A stretch of DNA of 64,000 nt from Candidatus Gallimonas merdae (GCA_904419525.1 CAJFRT010000006.1:40412-104411); one strand, 5' to 3'; numbered from the stretch's first letter, positions 1-8,975 are shown. The notes: generated from the letters alone by a model not told the origin. Made by a program: numbers and translations.

Positions 1-1669
1 TGTACGTCTCCATGTCCAGGCCGCGAAGCTGCGCAACGGCCTCCGCGCTGCCCGCTTTGAGCGTATCGGCAAGGGCGAACATGGCCAGCACGCGCGCGCC
101 GTCCGCAAGAAAGAGCACCGTCTTGCCCTGCGCGGAAAGGGCGTCCGCCTTCTCCTTCTGCGCCGCAAAGTCCACGCCGCGTGCCGCAAGCATCTTCTCG
201 TTCCCCAGGAAGTATTCCCGTCCGTGCACCGTTCCGCGCGCGCCCTGGCCGACAACGTATTCGACATCTTCCGCCGCGTCGCCCCCGCCGCAAAAATCCA
301 CAATGCACTGCGCCAACGGGTGATTCAGCTTGTTTTCGAGCGCGTAGGAAACCGACTTCGCCGCGCGTTCATCGCCGTAGGCCTCAAAGAACACGACTGA
401 CGGCTTTCCTTCGGTGACGGTCGCCGTCTTGTCGAGCAGAACGGTCTTTACGTCCGCCGCCCGCTGAAGGGATTCCGCACTCTTGATCAGGACGCCGAGC
501 GAGGCGCCCCGTCCGGTCGCCGCCATGACCGCGACGGGCGTTGCAAGCCCGAGCGCGCACGGGCAGGAAATGACGATGACGCTCACGCCGAAATTGAACG
601 CCGCCTGCACGTCCCGGGTCGCAAAAAGCCAGGCGAAAAACGTGACGAGCGCGATGCCGAGCACCACGGGAACGAACACGGCGGAAATTTTGTCCGCCAG
701 TTTCTGTATGGGCGCCTTGCTTGCCCCCGCCTCGCGCACCATGCGGATAATGGAGGAGAGCATCGTGTTTTCGCCCACTTTTTCCGCCCGGATCTTCAGA
801 TAGCCGCCCGTCACAAGGGACGCGCTCATGGCGCGGCTCCCCTGCGAAAGTTCCACGGGCAGGCTCTCGCCCGTCACCGCCGACTGATCGGCAAAGGCGT
901 GGCCTTCGGTCACCGTTCCGTCCACGGCAATGGATTCCCCCTGCCGGACGATCAGGATATCCCCTTCGGCGACCTCGGAAAGCGGAAGGGTGAGCTGATT
1001 TCCGCCGCGTTCCACCGTGACCGTATCGGGCGCCAGCGAGAGCAGTTTTTCGATCTCCCGCCCCGTGCGGCGCTTGCTCTTGTCCTCCAGCCATTTGCCG
1101 AGCGTGACAAGCGTGACGATCATGGCTGCGGACTCAAAGAAGAGCGTCGGCTCCTCAGGCGCCAGGATCGCCATGACCAGACTGTAGATGAACGAGACGG
1201 CCGCGCCCAGCGTGACCAGCGTATCCATGTTCGGCACGCGCTTCCAGGCGGCGCGCACGCCGCTGACAAAGAACCGGCCGTTGATGAGCAGGATCGCAAG
1301 CGTCAGCCCGACCTGAAACCCGTAGTTGAGCCAGCCGTGCGGCACGGGCAGGCCCATCATATGCCCCATCGCAAAATACATTTCGGGAATCAGCAGGATC
1401 AGCGAAAGCAGAAAGCGCACGCCGAGCGTAAAGCGTTTTTTCTTTTTTTGGGGAACTTTTCCGTAATCGAACGCCCCGTAACCGAGCGCGGTCACCGCCT
1501 TTTTGATGCCGGCGTCCGTTACGACGGATTCGTCAAAGGTGACGTCCATGCTCTCCCCCATCAGGGAGACGGCACAGCTCTCCACCCCTTTCATCTTTCC
1601 GACCGTGCGCTCGATGCCGGACGAACACGCCGCGCACGTCATGCCGGTGATCGAATATTTCTTTTCCAT
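1..1669 (-). CDS. copA: Copper-exporting P1B-type ATPase CopA, C-terminus beyond window edge
   Basis: Pumps Cu(I) out across the cytoplasmic membrane using ATP. About 556 residues are visible from the ATG at 1669; the gene runs off the left edge just before the usual TGDN motif. One heavy-metal-associated domain opens the protein (GMTCAAC, residues 9-15). Membrane helices follow, then the actuator loop TGES, the ion-site helix SCPCALGLATP and the phosphorylation loop. That loop reads DKTAT at residues 413-417 where the family has DKTGT. A His-Pro pair (NHPLA) of the nucleotide-binding domain is present. AAGGAG lies 5 nt before the start. The gene follows csoR by 57 nt and should share its copper-controlled promoter. 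Confidence 0.93.
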   Translation of the reverse strand, partial: MEKKYSITGMTCAACSSGIERTVGKMKGVESCAVSLMGESMDVTFDESVVTDAGIKKAVTALGYGAFDYGKVPQKKKKRFTLGVRFLLSLILLIPEMYFAMGHMMGLPVPHGWLNYGFQVGLTLAILLINGRFFVSGVRAAWKRVPNMDTLVTLGAAVSFIYSLVMAILAPEEPTLFFESAAMIVTLVTLGKWLEDKSKRRTGREIEKLLSLAPDTVTVERGGNQLTLPLSEVAEGDILIVRQGESIAVDGTVTEGHAFADQSAVTGESLPVELSQGSRAMSASLVTGGYLKIRAEKVGENTMLSSIIRMVREAGASKAPIQKLADKISAVFVPVVLGIALVTFFAWLFATRDVQAAFNFGVSVIVISCPCALGLATPVAVMAATGRGASLGVLIKSAESLQRAADVKTVLLDKTATVTEGKPSVVFFEAYGDERAAKSVSYALENKLNHPLAQCIVDFCGGGDAAEDVEYVVGQGARGTVHGREYFLGNEKMLAARGVDFAAQKEKADALSAQGKTVLFLADGARVLAMFALADTLKAGSAEAVAQLRGLDMETY

Positions 1670-1726
1670 AAAAACTCCTTGACATTCCGGACAGCCGCGC
1701 TGCCCGGGAAAAATTCCGGCACGCCA

Positions 1727-2032
1727 TCAGTTCAGTTTTCTGATGAGTTCGACCGTCTCCTTTACGATATCCTTGTCCCCGGCCCTGATCTTTTCGGAGA
1801 CGCACGTGTTCATGTGATCTTCCAGAACGAGATAGCCGAACGCGCGCACCGCGCTCTCGACGGCGGAGACCTGCACGAGTACATCGCCGCAATAGCGGTT
1901 TTCCTCGATCATCTTTTTGATGCCGCTCAGCTGCCCCGCAATGCGGTTCAGACGGTTGACAAGATTCCTGATCTGATCTTCCCCGCGCGGCGTATCCTTA
2001 TAATGCTCCCGGCAATGTTCGCAGTCCTGCAT
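1727..2032 (-). CDS. csoR: Copper-sensing transcriptional repressor CsoR
   Basis: A 101-residue all-helical repressor of the CsoR/RcnR family (DUF156). The copper-binding Cys and the His-x3-Cys pair of CsoR are visible (NRYC, then EDHMNTC), which points to Cu(I) rather than nickel or formaldehyde. An extra CxxC (CEHC) lies at the N-terminus. I chose the ATG at 2032 because GGAGGAAAGG lies just upstream; longer readings would extend into the promoter and operator. It is the first gene of csoR-copA and probably represses its own operon through two palindromes at 2050-2092. Confidence 0.93.
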   Translation of the reverse strand: MQDCEHCREHYKDTPRGEDQIRNLVNRLNRIAGQLSGIKKMIEENRYCGDVLVQVSAVESAVRAFGYLVLEDHMNTCVSEKIRAGDKDIVKETVELIRKLN

Positions 2033-2048
2033 AACCTTTCCTCCGTAA

Positions 2049-2101
2049 ATTACCCCCATGGGGTATATTGACATTATACCCATATGGGGTATTCTTGTCA
2101 A
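2049..2101 (-). promoter_or_regulatory. csoR-copA promoter with two CsoR-type operators
   Basis: Minus-strand promoter TTGACA (2096-2101), 17-bp spacer, TATAAT (2073-2078). Two GC-cored palindromes of the CsoR type overlap it: ATACCCATATGGGGTAT at 2076-2092 fills the spacer and overlaps the -10 box, and TTACCCCCATGGGGTAT at 2050-2066 lies just downstream of the start point. Bound repressor would block polymerase; Cu(I) would release it. This is inferred from pattern and the adjacent csoR gene. Confidence 0.87.
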
Positions 2102-2112
2102 GCGTCTGCGCA

Positions 2113-2141
2113 CAAAAAAACGGCGCAGGCGCGCCGTTTTT
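2113..2141 (-). terminator. Terminator of the flavin reductase-rubredoxin gene
   Basis: Arms CGGCGC and GCGCCG (2121-2126, 2131-2136) extended by A/T pairs and followed on the minus strand by a T run. It separates the rubredoxin gene from the csoR promoter. Confidence 0.75.
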
Positions 2142-2153
2142 CAGAATTTTATA

Positions 2154-2786
2154 TCATAATTTTTCAAACCGGGACTTGGGAGCGCCGCACACAGGGCATA
2201 CCCAGTCGTCGGGCAGCTGTTCAAAGGGAACGTCTCCGCTGTATTCATACTTGCAGATCCTGCAGACATACCTGCCGCCGCTCTTTTCCTCCGCCTGGTA
2301 GGTGGGAGCATTCGCCGCGGTCTTTCCCTTGAGCACCTTGTGATAGTAGGCATACGTCATGGGCGTACCCTCCGCAAGAATGTCTGCGTCCATGACCTCG
2401 CCCAGAAACACCGTATGCGTGGATGTCTCCATTTTGTCGATCACCTTACAGGCGAACCAGCACAGGGCGCCGTCCGGCACCGGGAGTTTCCCGCGAACTT
2501 TCCAGGGAAAGTCCGCGAATTTGTCCTTTTCCCTGGACGTGAAGAAGCCGAACTTTCCGATCAGTTTGGGATCGCAGTCCTCGGCGAGCACGCAGACGGA
2601 AAAATACCCCGTATCCCCCACGCATTTGTTGGTATAGTTGTCATGGTTGAGGGAAACGGCAAGCGTCGCGGGCGAAGACGTGATCTGCATCGCGCTGTTG
2701 GCGACGCATCCGACCGGACGACCCTCGTCCCAGCTTGTACAAAGATACACGCCGTAGGACAGATGATAAAATGCTTTTTTGTTCAT
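2154..2786 (-). CDS. Flavin reductase-rubredoxin fusion (high-molecular-weight rubredoxin, Hrb type)
   Basis: A 210-residue electron-transfer protein. Residues 1 to about 155 form an FMN-binding flavin reductase-like domain; the last 50 residues are a rubredoxin with two iron-binding pairs (CRICKYEY and CPVCGAP). The same fusion in Moorella (Hrb) passes electrons from NADH-linked partners to flavodiiron proteins that reduce O2 or NO. The start at 2786 is preceded by CAGGGGG. No flavodiiron partner lies in the window. A role in oxidative or nitrosative stress defence is inferred from the family and from the copper-defence neighbours. Confidence 0.88.
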   Translation of the reverse strand: MNKKAFYHLSYGVYLCTSWDEGRPVGCVANSAMQITSSPATLAVSLNHDNYTNKCVGDTGYFSVCVLAEDCDPKLIGKFGFFTSREKDKFADFPWKVRGKLPVPDGALCWFACKVIDKMETSTHTVFLGEVMDADILAEGTPMTYAYYHKVLKGKTAANAPTYQAEEKSGGRYVCRICKYEYSGDVPFEQLPDDWVCPVCGAPKSRFEKL

Positions 2787-2833
2787 GATTACCCCCTGAA
2801 ACCCTTGCCCGCAGGCAGATTTGTACGTTCACA

Positions 2834-2863
2834 GAAAAAAGAAAGCGGACGGAAACCGCCCGC
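2834..2863 (-). terminator. Terminator of the yceD-rpmF operon
   Basis: Eight-base-pair GC-rich stem (2845-2852 with 2856-2863, loop AAA on the plus strand). On the minus strand it is followed by TTTC and then six T residues. Confidence 0.75.
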
Positions 2864-2869
2864 GTCTTT

Positions 2870-3058
2870 TTACTTGCTCTCTTCTTTTTCGGCGATGACT
2901 TCCTTGCCGTCGTAATAGCCGCAGTTCTTGCACACGCGGTGCGCAACTTTCAGCTCATGGCAATGCGGGCACTCGACGAGCGTCGCCGCGGTCGCCTTAT
3001 AGTTTGCAAAACGCTTGTTCGTCCTGCTCTTCGACTGCTTTGTCTTGGGGACTGCCAT
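2870..3058 (-). CDS. rpmF: 50S ribosomal protein bL32
   Basis: A 62-residue ribosomal protein with the usual start MAVPKTKQSKSRTNKR and a zinc ribbon made of CPHC and CKNC. It lies 16 nt downstream of yceD, the standard bacterial pairing, and shares the yceD promoter. Zinc-ribbon (C+) form; no second copy is in the window. Confidence 0.97.
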   Translation of the reverse strand: MAVPKTKQSKSRTNKRFANYKATAATLVECPHCHELKVAHRVCKNCGYYDGKEVIAEKEESK

Positions 3059-3074
3059 TCTTCTTCACCTCTTC

Positions 3075-3482
3075 TTATTCTTTTTCCCATTGCTCGCACG
3101 ACTTGCACAGGAGCCGCGCGGGAAGCGCGAACATCACTGCGTCGCGCAAAAATTCCTCAAGCGAAATCCTGCCGTTCGTGTAGCCGTACGCCTCGCCGTC
3201 GCTCTCGCCGCGGACGAAAGTTCCTTCCGCCCTGTAGACGATATCCGACGACGCCTCTTCGAGACAGCGCGAGCAGGAGCCCTGCAGTGTGAAAGCGAGA
3301 GTTCCCTCCACCCCGACCGATTCATCATCGGCGATACGGTAGGTCAGCTCCGCACGGACGGGACCCGCAAACTTCACGAAAGGGATATCGAGGAGCCCCT
3401 CGTCTGCCTCAAAGGAAAAGACGAGCGTATCCTCCCAAATTTTTCTCGCGATACAGCCGCGGACGTCTATTTCGGGAATCAT
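3075..3482 (-). CDS. yceD: YceD/DUF177 family protein
   Basis: A 135-residue protein of the DUF177 (YceD) family, which is nearly always encoded just before rpmF; work in other bacteria links it to 23S rRNA accumulation. The family cysteines are visible (GSCSRCLE near residue 72 and LLCKSCEQWEKE at the end). The ATG at 3482 has no Shine-Dalgarno sequence and lies only 11 nt after a strong -10 box, so the mRNA should begin 4-6 nt before the start codon. The promoter also serves rpmF. Confidence 0.9.
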   Translation of the reverse strand: MIPEIDVRGCIARKIWEDTLVFSFEADEGLLDIPFVKFAGPVRAELTYRIADDESVGVEGTLAFTLQGSCSRCLEEASSDIVYRAEGTFVRGESDGEAYGYTNGRISLEEFLRDAVMFALPARLLCKSCEQWEKE

Positions 3483-3493
3483 CGACTTACAAA

Positions 3494-3522
3494 AGTATAG
3501 GCGATTTTACACGCTTTGTCAA
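3494..3522 (-). promoter_or_regulatory. Promoter of yceD-rpmF
   Basis: TTGACA (3517-3522), 17-bp spacer, TATACT (3494-3499) on the minus strand. Only 11 nt separate the -10 box from the yceD start, leaving no room for a ribosome-binding site in the transcript. Confidence 0.85.
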
Positions 3523-3560
3523 TCTTTTTTGCCGCGTATTTGCAAGGAATTTTGCAAAAA

Positions 3561-4754
3561 TCAGAGCAGAGCCGCCGTCTCGCGCGCAATGACGAGTTCC
3601 TCGTTCGTGGGGATCACGAGCACCTTGACTTTCGAGGCGTCCGCAGAGATTTCGTGGATCGCGCCGTCGTTTTTGTACTCGTTCTTTTTCGCGTCGATCT
3701 CGATGCCGAACGCCTGCATGTCGGCAAGCACCGAGGCGCGGATATGGGGCGTATTTTCGCCCACGCCCGCCGTGAACACGACGGCGTCCAGCCCGCCCAG
3801 CGCCGCCATATAGGCGCCCACGTACTTTTTGCAGGCATACGTGAACATGTTGAGCGCAAGCTGCGCGCGGTAATTGCCCTCCTTCGCCGCGGCCGTCAGA
3901 TCGCGGTAATCGGAGGAGACGCCCGAAACGCCGAGCATGCCGCACTTTTTGTTGAGATAGACGAGCGCCTCGTGGATATCCATGCCCTTTTTGTTGCACA
4001 GGAATTCCACCGCCGCCGCGTCGATGTCGCCGCTGCGCGTTCCCATGGGCACCCCCGCGAGCGGCGTGAAGCCCATGGACGTATCGATGCATTTCCCGCC
4101 CTTGACGGCCGAAATGGACGAACCGTTTCCGAGGTGGCAGGTGATGATCTTCAGATCTTCGGGATTCTTTCCGAGATAGTCCGCCGCCGCCTGCGAGACG
4201 TACTTGTGCGACGTACCGTGCGCGCCATACTTTCTGACCTGGTAGGTCTTATAGTCGTCGTAATCGATGGCGTAAAGATACGCGTAGTCGGGCATCGTCG
4301 CATGGAAGGACGTGTCGAACACGAGCGCCATTTTCTTGTCCGGCATGACCGCGCGGCAGGCATTGACGCCCTTGATCGCCGCGGGATTGTGCAGGGGCGC
4401 AAGCTCGGCGATCTCGTCCATCGTCTTCATGACTTCGTCCGTGACGAGCGTCGTCTTTTTGAATGCCTCCCCGGAGGCGACGACGCGGTGTCCCACGGCG
4501 TCGATCTCGTCCATCGAACGGATGACCCCCGCCTCGCCGTCGATGAGCTCGTTGAGAACGAGCTGAATGGCCTCGGTGTGGTCCTTGATCTCCTTTTCGA
4601 TGACGAACGTCTTTCCTCCGGCCTTGTGCGTGAGCGCGCCGCCCTGAATGCCGATGCGCTCGACGTTGCCCTTGGCAAGGACTTCCTCCGTCTCGATGTT
4701 GATGAGCTGGTATTTGAGCGAGGAACTCCCCGCGTTGATGACAAGTATTTTCAT
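3561..4754 (-). CDS. ackA: Acetate kinase
   Basis: Converts acetyl phosphate and ADP to acetate and ATP, the energy-yielding last step of acetogenic fermentation. The 397-residue length is normal. The ASKHA-fold signature NAGSSSLK opens the protein, and HLGNGSSI, GFTPLAGVPMGTRSGD and GVGENTP are all present. GAGGAAA precedes the ATG. It follows pta by 17 nt, so the two enzymes are made from one transcript. Confidence 0.98.
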   Translation of the reverse strand: MKILVINAGSSSLKYQLINIETEEVLAKGNVERIGIQGGALTHKAGGKTFVIEKEIKDHTEAIQLVLNELIDGEAGVIRSMDEIDAVGHRVVASGEAFKKTTLVTDEVMKTMDEIAELAPLHNPAAIKGVNACRAVMPDKKMALVFDTSFHATMPDYAYLYAIDYDDYKTYQVRKYGAHGTSHKYVSQAAADYLGKNPEDLKIITCHLGNGSSISAVKGGKCIDTSMGFTPLAGVPMGTRSGDIDAAAVEFLCNKKGMDIHEALVYLNKKCGMLGVSGVSSDYRDLTAAAKEGNYRAQLALNMFTYACKKYVGAYMAALGGLDAVVFTAGVGENTPHIRASVLADMQAFGIEIDAKKNEYKNDGAIHEISADASKVKVLVIPTNEELVIARETAALL

Positions 4755-4771
4755 TGCTTTCCTCTTTGGTC

Positions 4772-5821
4772 TCAGTCTTTTACCTGCAGTGCCGTGATCG
4801 CGACAGCCAGAACGATATCGGACGCCTTGCAGCCGCGCGAAAGATCGTTCAAAGGTTTTGCAAAGCCCTGGCAGATCGGGCCGACCGCCTGGAATCCGCC
4901 CAGACGTTCCGCAATCTTATAGCCGATGTTGCCGGACTGAAGGTCGGGGAAAATGAACACGTTGGCATGTCCCGCGACCGCGGACTTGGGCGCCTTGATC
5001 GCCGCGACTTCGGGCACGAGCGCCGCGTCGAACTGCAGTTCGCCGTCCAGCGCGAGATCGGGCGCCTTCTCCTTGGCGATGCGCGTCGCCTCCTGCACGA
5101 GCGTTACATTGTCGTGCCTGGCGCTGCCCATCGTGGAGAACGAGAGCATCGCCACTTTCGGCTCGATGCCCGCGATCTCCCTGGCGCTCTGCGCCGTGGC
5201 AAGCGCGCAGTCCGCAAGCCCCTCTGCGGTATAGGTGGGATTGAGTCCGCAGTCGGCGAACACGAGCACGTCGCCGTCCATATACTTGTTGCCGCCCAAG
5301 GGCGCGATCATGACATTGAAACTGGATACGGCGCTCACGCCGGGCGCGGTCTTGATGATCTGAAGGCCGGGACGGAGCGTATTGGCAGTCGAATGGCACG
5401 CGCCCGAAACAAGGCCGTCCGCATCGCCCGCTTTCAGCATGAGCGCGCCGAAGAAGGTGGCGTCCTTGGCCTGTTCCCTGGCCTGTTCCTCCGTCATGCC
5501 CTTTGCCTTGCGCAGTTCATAGAGAAGCGCGGCGTACTCGTCGAGCTTGGGCGACGTGGCAGGATCGACGATCTCGATCCCGTCGAGAACGGCGTCGGGA
5601 TTTGCCGCCTTGATCTCCGATTCCTTGCCGAGCAGGACGATCTTTGCGACGCCCTCTTCCACACAGCGCTGTGCCGCCTCGACGACGCGTTTGTCCTCGC
5701 CCTCGCAGAGGACGATCGTGCGCTGTTTTTCGCCCGCGCGCTTCTTGAGCTCGTCCGCAAACGAACCGGACTCAACGATCTTTCTTCCGATCTGTTTGAG
5801 CTGTCTCATGAAATTCGCCAT
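4772..5821 (-). CDS. pta: Phosphate acetyltransferase
   Basis: Exchanges CoA for phosphate on acetyl-CoA to give acetyl phosphate for AckA. The 349-residue short (clostridial/Bacillus-type) form has no N-terminal DRTGG regulatory domain. The conserved stretches SGACHSTANTLRPGLQII and PLGGNKYMDGDVLVFADCG are visible. I chose the ATG at 5821 (MANFMRQLKQ) because it matches family N-termini; the only Shine-Dalgarno candidate (AAGGGG) is distant, so the start is slightly uncertain. Confidence 0.96.
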   Translation of the reverse strand: MANFMRQLKQIGRKIVESGSFADELKKRAGEKQRTIVLCEGEDKRVVEAAQRCVEEGVAKIVLLGKESEIKAANPDAVLDGIEIVDPATSPKLDEYAALLYELRKAKGMTEEQAREQAKDATFFGALMLKAGDADGLVSGACHSTANTLRPGLQIIKTAPGVSAVSSFNVMIAPLGGNKYMDGDVLVFADCGLNPTYTAEGLADCALATAQSAREIAGIEPKVAMLSFSTMGSARHDNVTLVQEATRIAKEKAPDLALDGELQFDAALVPEVAAIKAPKSAVAGHANVFIFPDLQSGNIGYKIAERLGGFQAVGPICQGFAKPLNDLSRGCKASDIVLAVAITALQVKD

Positions 5822-5896
5822 AGTCTTTTCTTTATAACCCCTTTTCTTTTTTTGCGATTTCGTGTATAATAAGAACGAACATACGCTTACCCTGTC

Positions 5897-5925
5897 ATTA
5901 TACACCATTTTATAAAACTTGTAAA
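5897..5925 (-). promoter_or_regulatory. Promoter of pta-ackA
   Basis: TTTACA (5920-5925), 17-bp spacer, TATAAT (5897-5902) on the minus strand, giving a leader of about 70 nt before pta. The region also serves the divergent tmcAL gene. Confidence 0.75.
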
Positions 5926-5943
5926 GGACAACACGGAAAAAAC

Positions 5944-7128
5944 ATGAAATTTTGTGCGGTGATCTGCGAATATAATCCGTTCCACAACGGACACAAATAC
6001 CAGCTTGCCGAGGCGCGCAGGCTGTCCGGCTGCGACAAACTCCTCTGCATCATGAGCGGCAATTTCACCCAGCGCGGAGAGCCCGCCGTCTTTCACAAAT
6101 ACGAGCGCGCGCGGCACGCCGTCCTGGGGGGCGCGGACGCCGTCATCGAACTTCCGGCAGCCTTTGCCGTTGCCCCGGCCGAGGTGTTCGCACGCGGCGC
6201 GATCCACATTCTTGCCTCCCTTCCCGCCGTTTCCGCCCTTGCGTTCGGGTGCGAGAGCGGAACAAAGGAGGACTTTTTGAAAACCGCCCGCGCCCTGCTT
6301 TCGGAGAGCAAGCAGTTCAAGGCGACGCTCAAAGAGAACATGAAGGACGGGACAAGCTATATCCGTGCCCGCAATGCCGCGCTCCTTGCCTCCGGTGCAG
6401 ACGTGGACGAAGCGCTCCTCTCCTCTCCCAACAACATCCTCGGCACCGAATACTGCCGCGCGATCCTCTCGGAAGGGAGCGCGATCGGGCCCATTCCCGT
6501 TCCCCGTGTGGGCGGAGGATATGCCGACACGGCGCTCTTCAAGGACTTTTCCTCGGCGACCGCCCTGCGGGCCGCGATGCTGGACGGCTCGCGCAAGGCA
6601 AAAAAAGCGCTGAAAAACAACCTTCCCGAATATGTCTGGCGGGCGGCGCTTGGCTACAAGCCCACCTGCTACGAAACGGCCGCCCTGTGCGCGATCCTGG
6701 CAGTCCCTGCCGAGACGGCTGCCCGCTGCACCGACTGCGCGGAGGGGCTGGAAAACCGGATCCGTTCCATGGCGCGCACCAATCCCGATTTCCGGGAACT
6801 GCTGCCGAAGGTCGTCTCCAAACGGTACACGTATGCGCGCATTCGCCGGGTGCTTGCGCAGAATTTTCTGGGCATCGACCGGGACAGCGCCCTCTCCTAT
6901 GCGCACGAGCCGCTCTATATCCGCACCCTCGCCGTAAAAAAGGAGGGCGCGGAGGAGACCCTCGCCGCGCTCAGCGCAGGGAAATTTCCGCTCATCGCGC
7001 GCAAGAGCGATTACTCTCTGCTGAAAAAGGATGCCCTTGCCTGCTTTGAAACGGACGTGCGCGCAAACGATCTTTACAACGCGCTCTCCGGCCGGCACAC
7101 CGGCGATTTCGAGACGATGTTCGTCTGA
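5944..7128 (+). CDS. tmcAL: tRNA(Met) cytidine acetate ligase TmcAL (YlbM family)
   Basis: Uses acetate and ATP to make N4-acetylcytidine at the wobble position of elongator tRNA-Met, protecting AUG decoding. The 394-residue protein starts with the nucleotidyltransferase HxGH motif (EYNPFHNGHKYQ) and has the family blocks MSGNFTQRGEPAV and GADAVIELP. It is divergent from pta-ackA, whose product acetate is its substrate; whether that proximity matters is inference. The Shine-Dalgarno sequence is weak (AAAGGA about 15 nt before ATG). Confidence 0.92.
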   Translation: MKFCAVICEYNPFHNGHKYQLAEARRLSGCDKLLCIMSGNFTQRGEPAVFHKYERARHAVLGGADAVIELPAAFAVAPAEVFARGAIHILASLPAVSALAFGCESGTKEDFLKTARALLSESKQFKATLKENMKDGTSYIRARNAALLASGADVDEALLSSPNNILGTEYCRAILSEGSAIGPIPVPRVGGGYADTALFKDFSSATALRAAMLDGSRKAKKALKNNLPEYVWRAALGYKPTCYETAALCAILAVPAETAARCTDCAEGLENRIRSMARTNPDFRELLPKVVSKRYTYARIRRVLAQNFLGIDRDSALSYAHEPLYIRTLAVKKEGAEETLAALSAGKFPLIARKSDYSLLKKDALACFETDVRANDLYNALSGRHTGDFETMFV

Positions 7129-7157
7129 TCCAAACCCTCATTCCGTGACAAAACGAT

Positions 7158-7194
7158 GCGCGCCCGCGGCAAAACTGCCGCGGGCGCGCTTTTT
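7158..7194 (+). terminator. tmcAL terminator
   Basis: Thirteen-base-pair perfect GC stem (7158-7170 with 7077-7089 offset to 7177-7189), loop AAAACT, followed by five T residues. It ends tmcAL before the convergent CoA-disulfide reductase gene. Confidence 0.85.
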
Positions 7195-7232
7195 CCGGAT
7201 TTCGCTTCGTCCGTCTGAAAAGATGCACGGCG

Positions 7233-8918
7233 CTATTTTTCCATGCCGCACGGATACGCCGAACTGCCGGACGCGCAACCGCGGTGCACCGCCTCATAGA
7301 ACCGGTACCCGCCCGAAAAATTGTAACAGTCATACCCGTTCTGCGAGAGGATCCTGCACGCAAGGTAACTCCTGAGTCCGCTCTGGCACATGACATAGAC
7401 GGGCTTGCCCTTCTCCACCTCGCCGAGCCGTTCGCGGAGTTCGTCCAGGGGAATGTTTATGAATCCCTGCGCATGTCCGCGCGCGTATTCCCGCGGCGTG
7501 CGCGTATCGAGAAGCGTCACGCGGTTTTCCCGCGCAAGCGCGTCCGTCTCCTCCACATGGAACTGCCTGACTTTTCCCGTCATGACGTTCTCAATGATAT
7601 AGCCCGCCATGTTGACAGGGTCCTTTGCCGAGGAATAGGGCGGCGCATACGCAAGGTCGAGGTCTTTGAGCTCCGGCGCGGGCATTCCCGCCCGAATGGC
7701 GGTCGCAAGCACGTCGATGCGCTTATCCACCCCTTCGCCGCCCACGATCTGCGCGCCGAGCAATTTTCCGCCCGTCCGCTCAAAGAGCACTTTCATCGTC
7801 ATGACCTGCGCCCCGGGATAGTAGGAAGCATGGCTGAGCGGAGAGAGGACGACTTTATCATAGTCCAGACCGAGCGCGCGGGCCGTTTTTTCGTTGATCC
7901 CCGTCGAAGCGGCCGTCAGCGAGAACACGCGCAGCACGGACGAGCCCTGCGAACCGCGGTAGACGCTGTCTCCCCCGCAGATGTTGTCCGCGGCGAGCCG
8001 CCCCTGTCTGTTGGCGGGCCCTGCCAGCGCGATGAGCGCTTTCTCACCCGTGACGGACTGGCGCACTTCCACCGCGTCGCCGACGGCATAGATATTTTCA
8101 TCCGAAGTGCGCATATGCGCGTCCACGGCGATGCTCCCTTTCAGTCCCAGCGCAAGCCCCGCGTCCCGCGCGAGGTCGCTTTCGGGCGTGACGCCTACGG
8201 CAATGACGGCAAGGTCGGCGCCATAGGTTCCCCTGTCCGTCTGCACGGTAAGTCCGCCCTCCGTCCCGATCGCGGAAAAACTCTCATCAAGGCGCAGATC
8301 GACGCCGCGGCGCATGAGTTCTATGTGCAGAAAAGCCGCCATGTCCGCATCGAACGGCGCAAGCACCTGTTCCCCGCGCTGAATGAGCGTGACGCGCACG
8401 CCCCGGCGCATGAGGTTTTCGGCGAGCTCGAGCCCGATAAACCCGCCGCCCACAATGACGGCGCGCTCCGGCCCGCGCTCCCGGACAAATCTGTGAATGG
8501 CAAGCGTATCCTCCACCGTCCGCAGGGTAAACACGCGTCCGTCGTCCGTCTTTGCCCCCTGCGGGACAAACGCCTTTGCTCCGGGGGAAAGCAGAAGTTT
8601 ATCATACGTCTCCGCGTACGTCTCCCCCGTGCGCAGATTTCTGACCGTCACCGTCCTTGCGGCGCGGTCGATTTTGACGGCCTCGCTGAACACGCGGGCG
8701 TCGATGCGGTAGCGGGCATAGAAGGACGCGGGCGTCTGGAGCGTCAGCTCCTCTTCGTCCGTGATCTCGCCGCCCACGTAGTAGGGAAGCCCGCAATTGG
8801 CATACGAGATATATCCCGTGCGTTCGAGTATGACGATCTGTGCATTTTCATCGAGACGGCGGATGCGCGCTGCGGCCGTCGCGCCGCCCGCAACCCCGCC
8901 GATAATGACAACTTTCAT
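7233..8918 (-). CDS. CoA-disulfide reductase with C-terminal rhodanese domain
   Basis: A 561-residue flavoprotein that reduces CoA disulfide or CoA persulfide with NAD(P)H. Order: N-terminal FAD Rossmann motif (VVIIGGVAGGATAAARIRR), the redox cysteine in SYANCGLPYYVGG near residue 43, NAD(P) motif VIVGGGFIGLELAENL, dimerisation domain, then a rhodanese domain (LLDTRTPREYARGH) with active cysteine in MCQSGLRS. The extreme C-terminus adds two further cysteines. The ATG at 8918 has AGGTG just upstream; an alternative GTG at 8924 is less likely. Likely role: control of CoA thiol and sulfane sulfur. Confidence 0.93.
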   Translation of the reverse strand: MKVVIIGGVAGGATAAARIRRLDENAQIVILERTGYISYANCGLPYYVGGEITDEEELTLQTPASFYARYRIDARVFSEAVKIDRAARTVTVRNLRTGETYAETYDKLLLSPGAKAFVPQGAKTDDGRVFTLRTVEDTLAIHRFVRERGPERAVIVGGGFIGLELAENLMRRGVRVTLIQRGEQVLAPFDADMAAFLHIELMRRGVDLRLDESFSAIGTEGGLTVQTDRGTYGADLAVIAVGVTPESDLARDAGLALGLKGSIAVDAHMRTSDENIYAVGDAVEVRQSVTGEKALIALAGPANRQGRLAADNICGGDSVYRGSQGSSVLRVFSLTAASTGINEKTARALGLDYDKVVLSPLSHASYYPGAQVMTMKVLFERTGGKLLGAQIVGGEGVDKRIDVLATAIRAGMPAPELKDLDLAYAPPYSSAKDPVNMAGYIIENVMTGKVRQFHVEETDALARENRVTLLDTRTPREYARGHAQGFINIPLDELRERLGEVEKGKPVYVMCQSGLRSYLACRILSQNGYDCYNFSGGYRFYEAVHRGCASGSSAYPCGMEK

Positions 8919-8975
8919 AGGCACCTCGCTTCAAAAAACCGCGGAACCGCCCTGAGCGGCTTCCGCTTTCCCGCC

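Noticed and set aside
899..2071. Long plus-strand open frame of 390 codons opposite copA and csoR
   Set aside because: It is the shadow of GC-rich minus-strand genes; its protein is Arg/His/Asp-rich without any recognisable domain, and the opposite strand has clear families.
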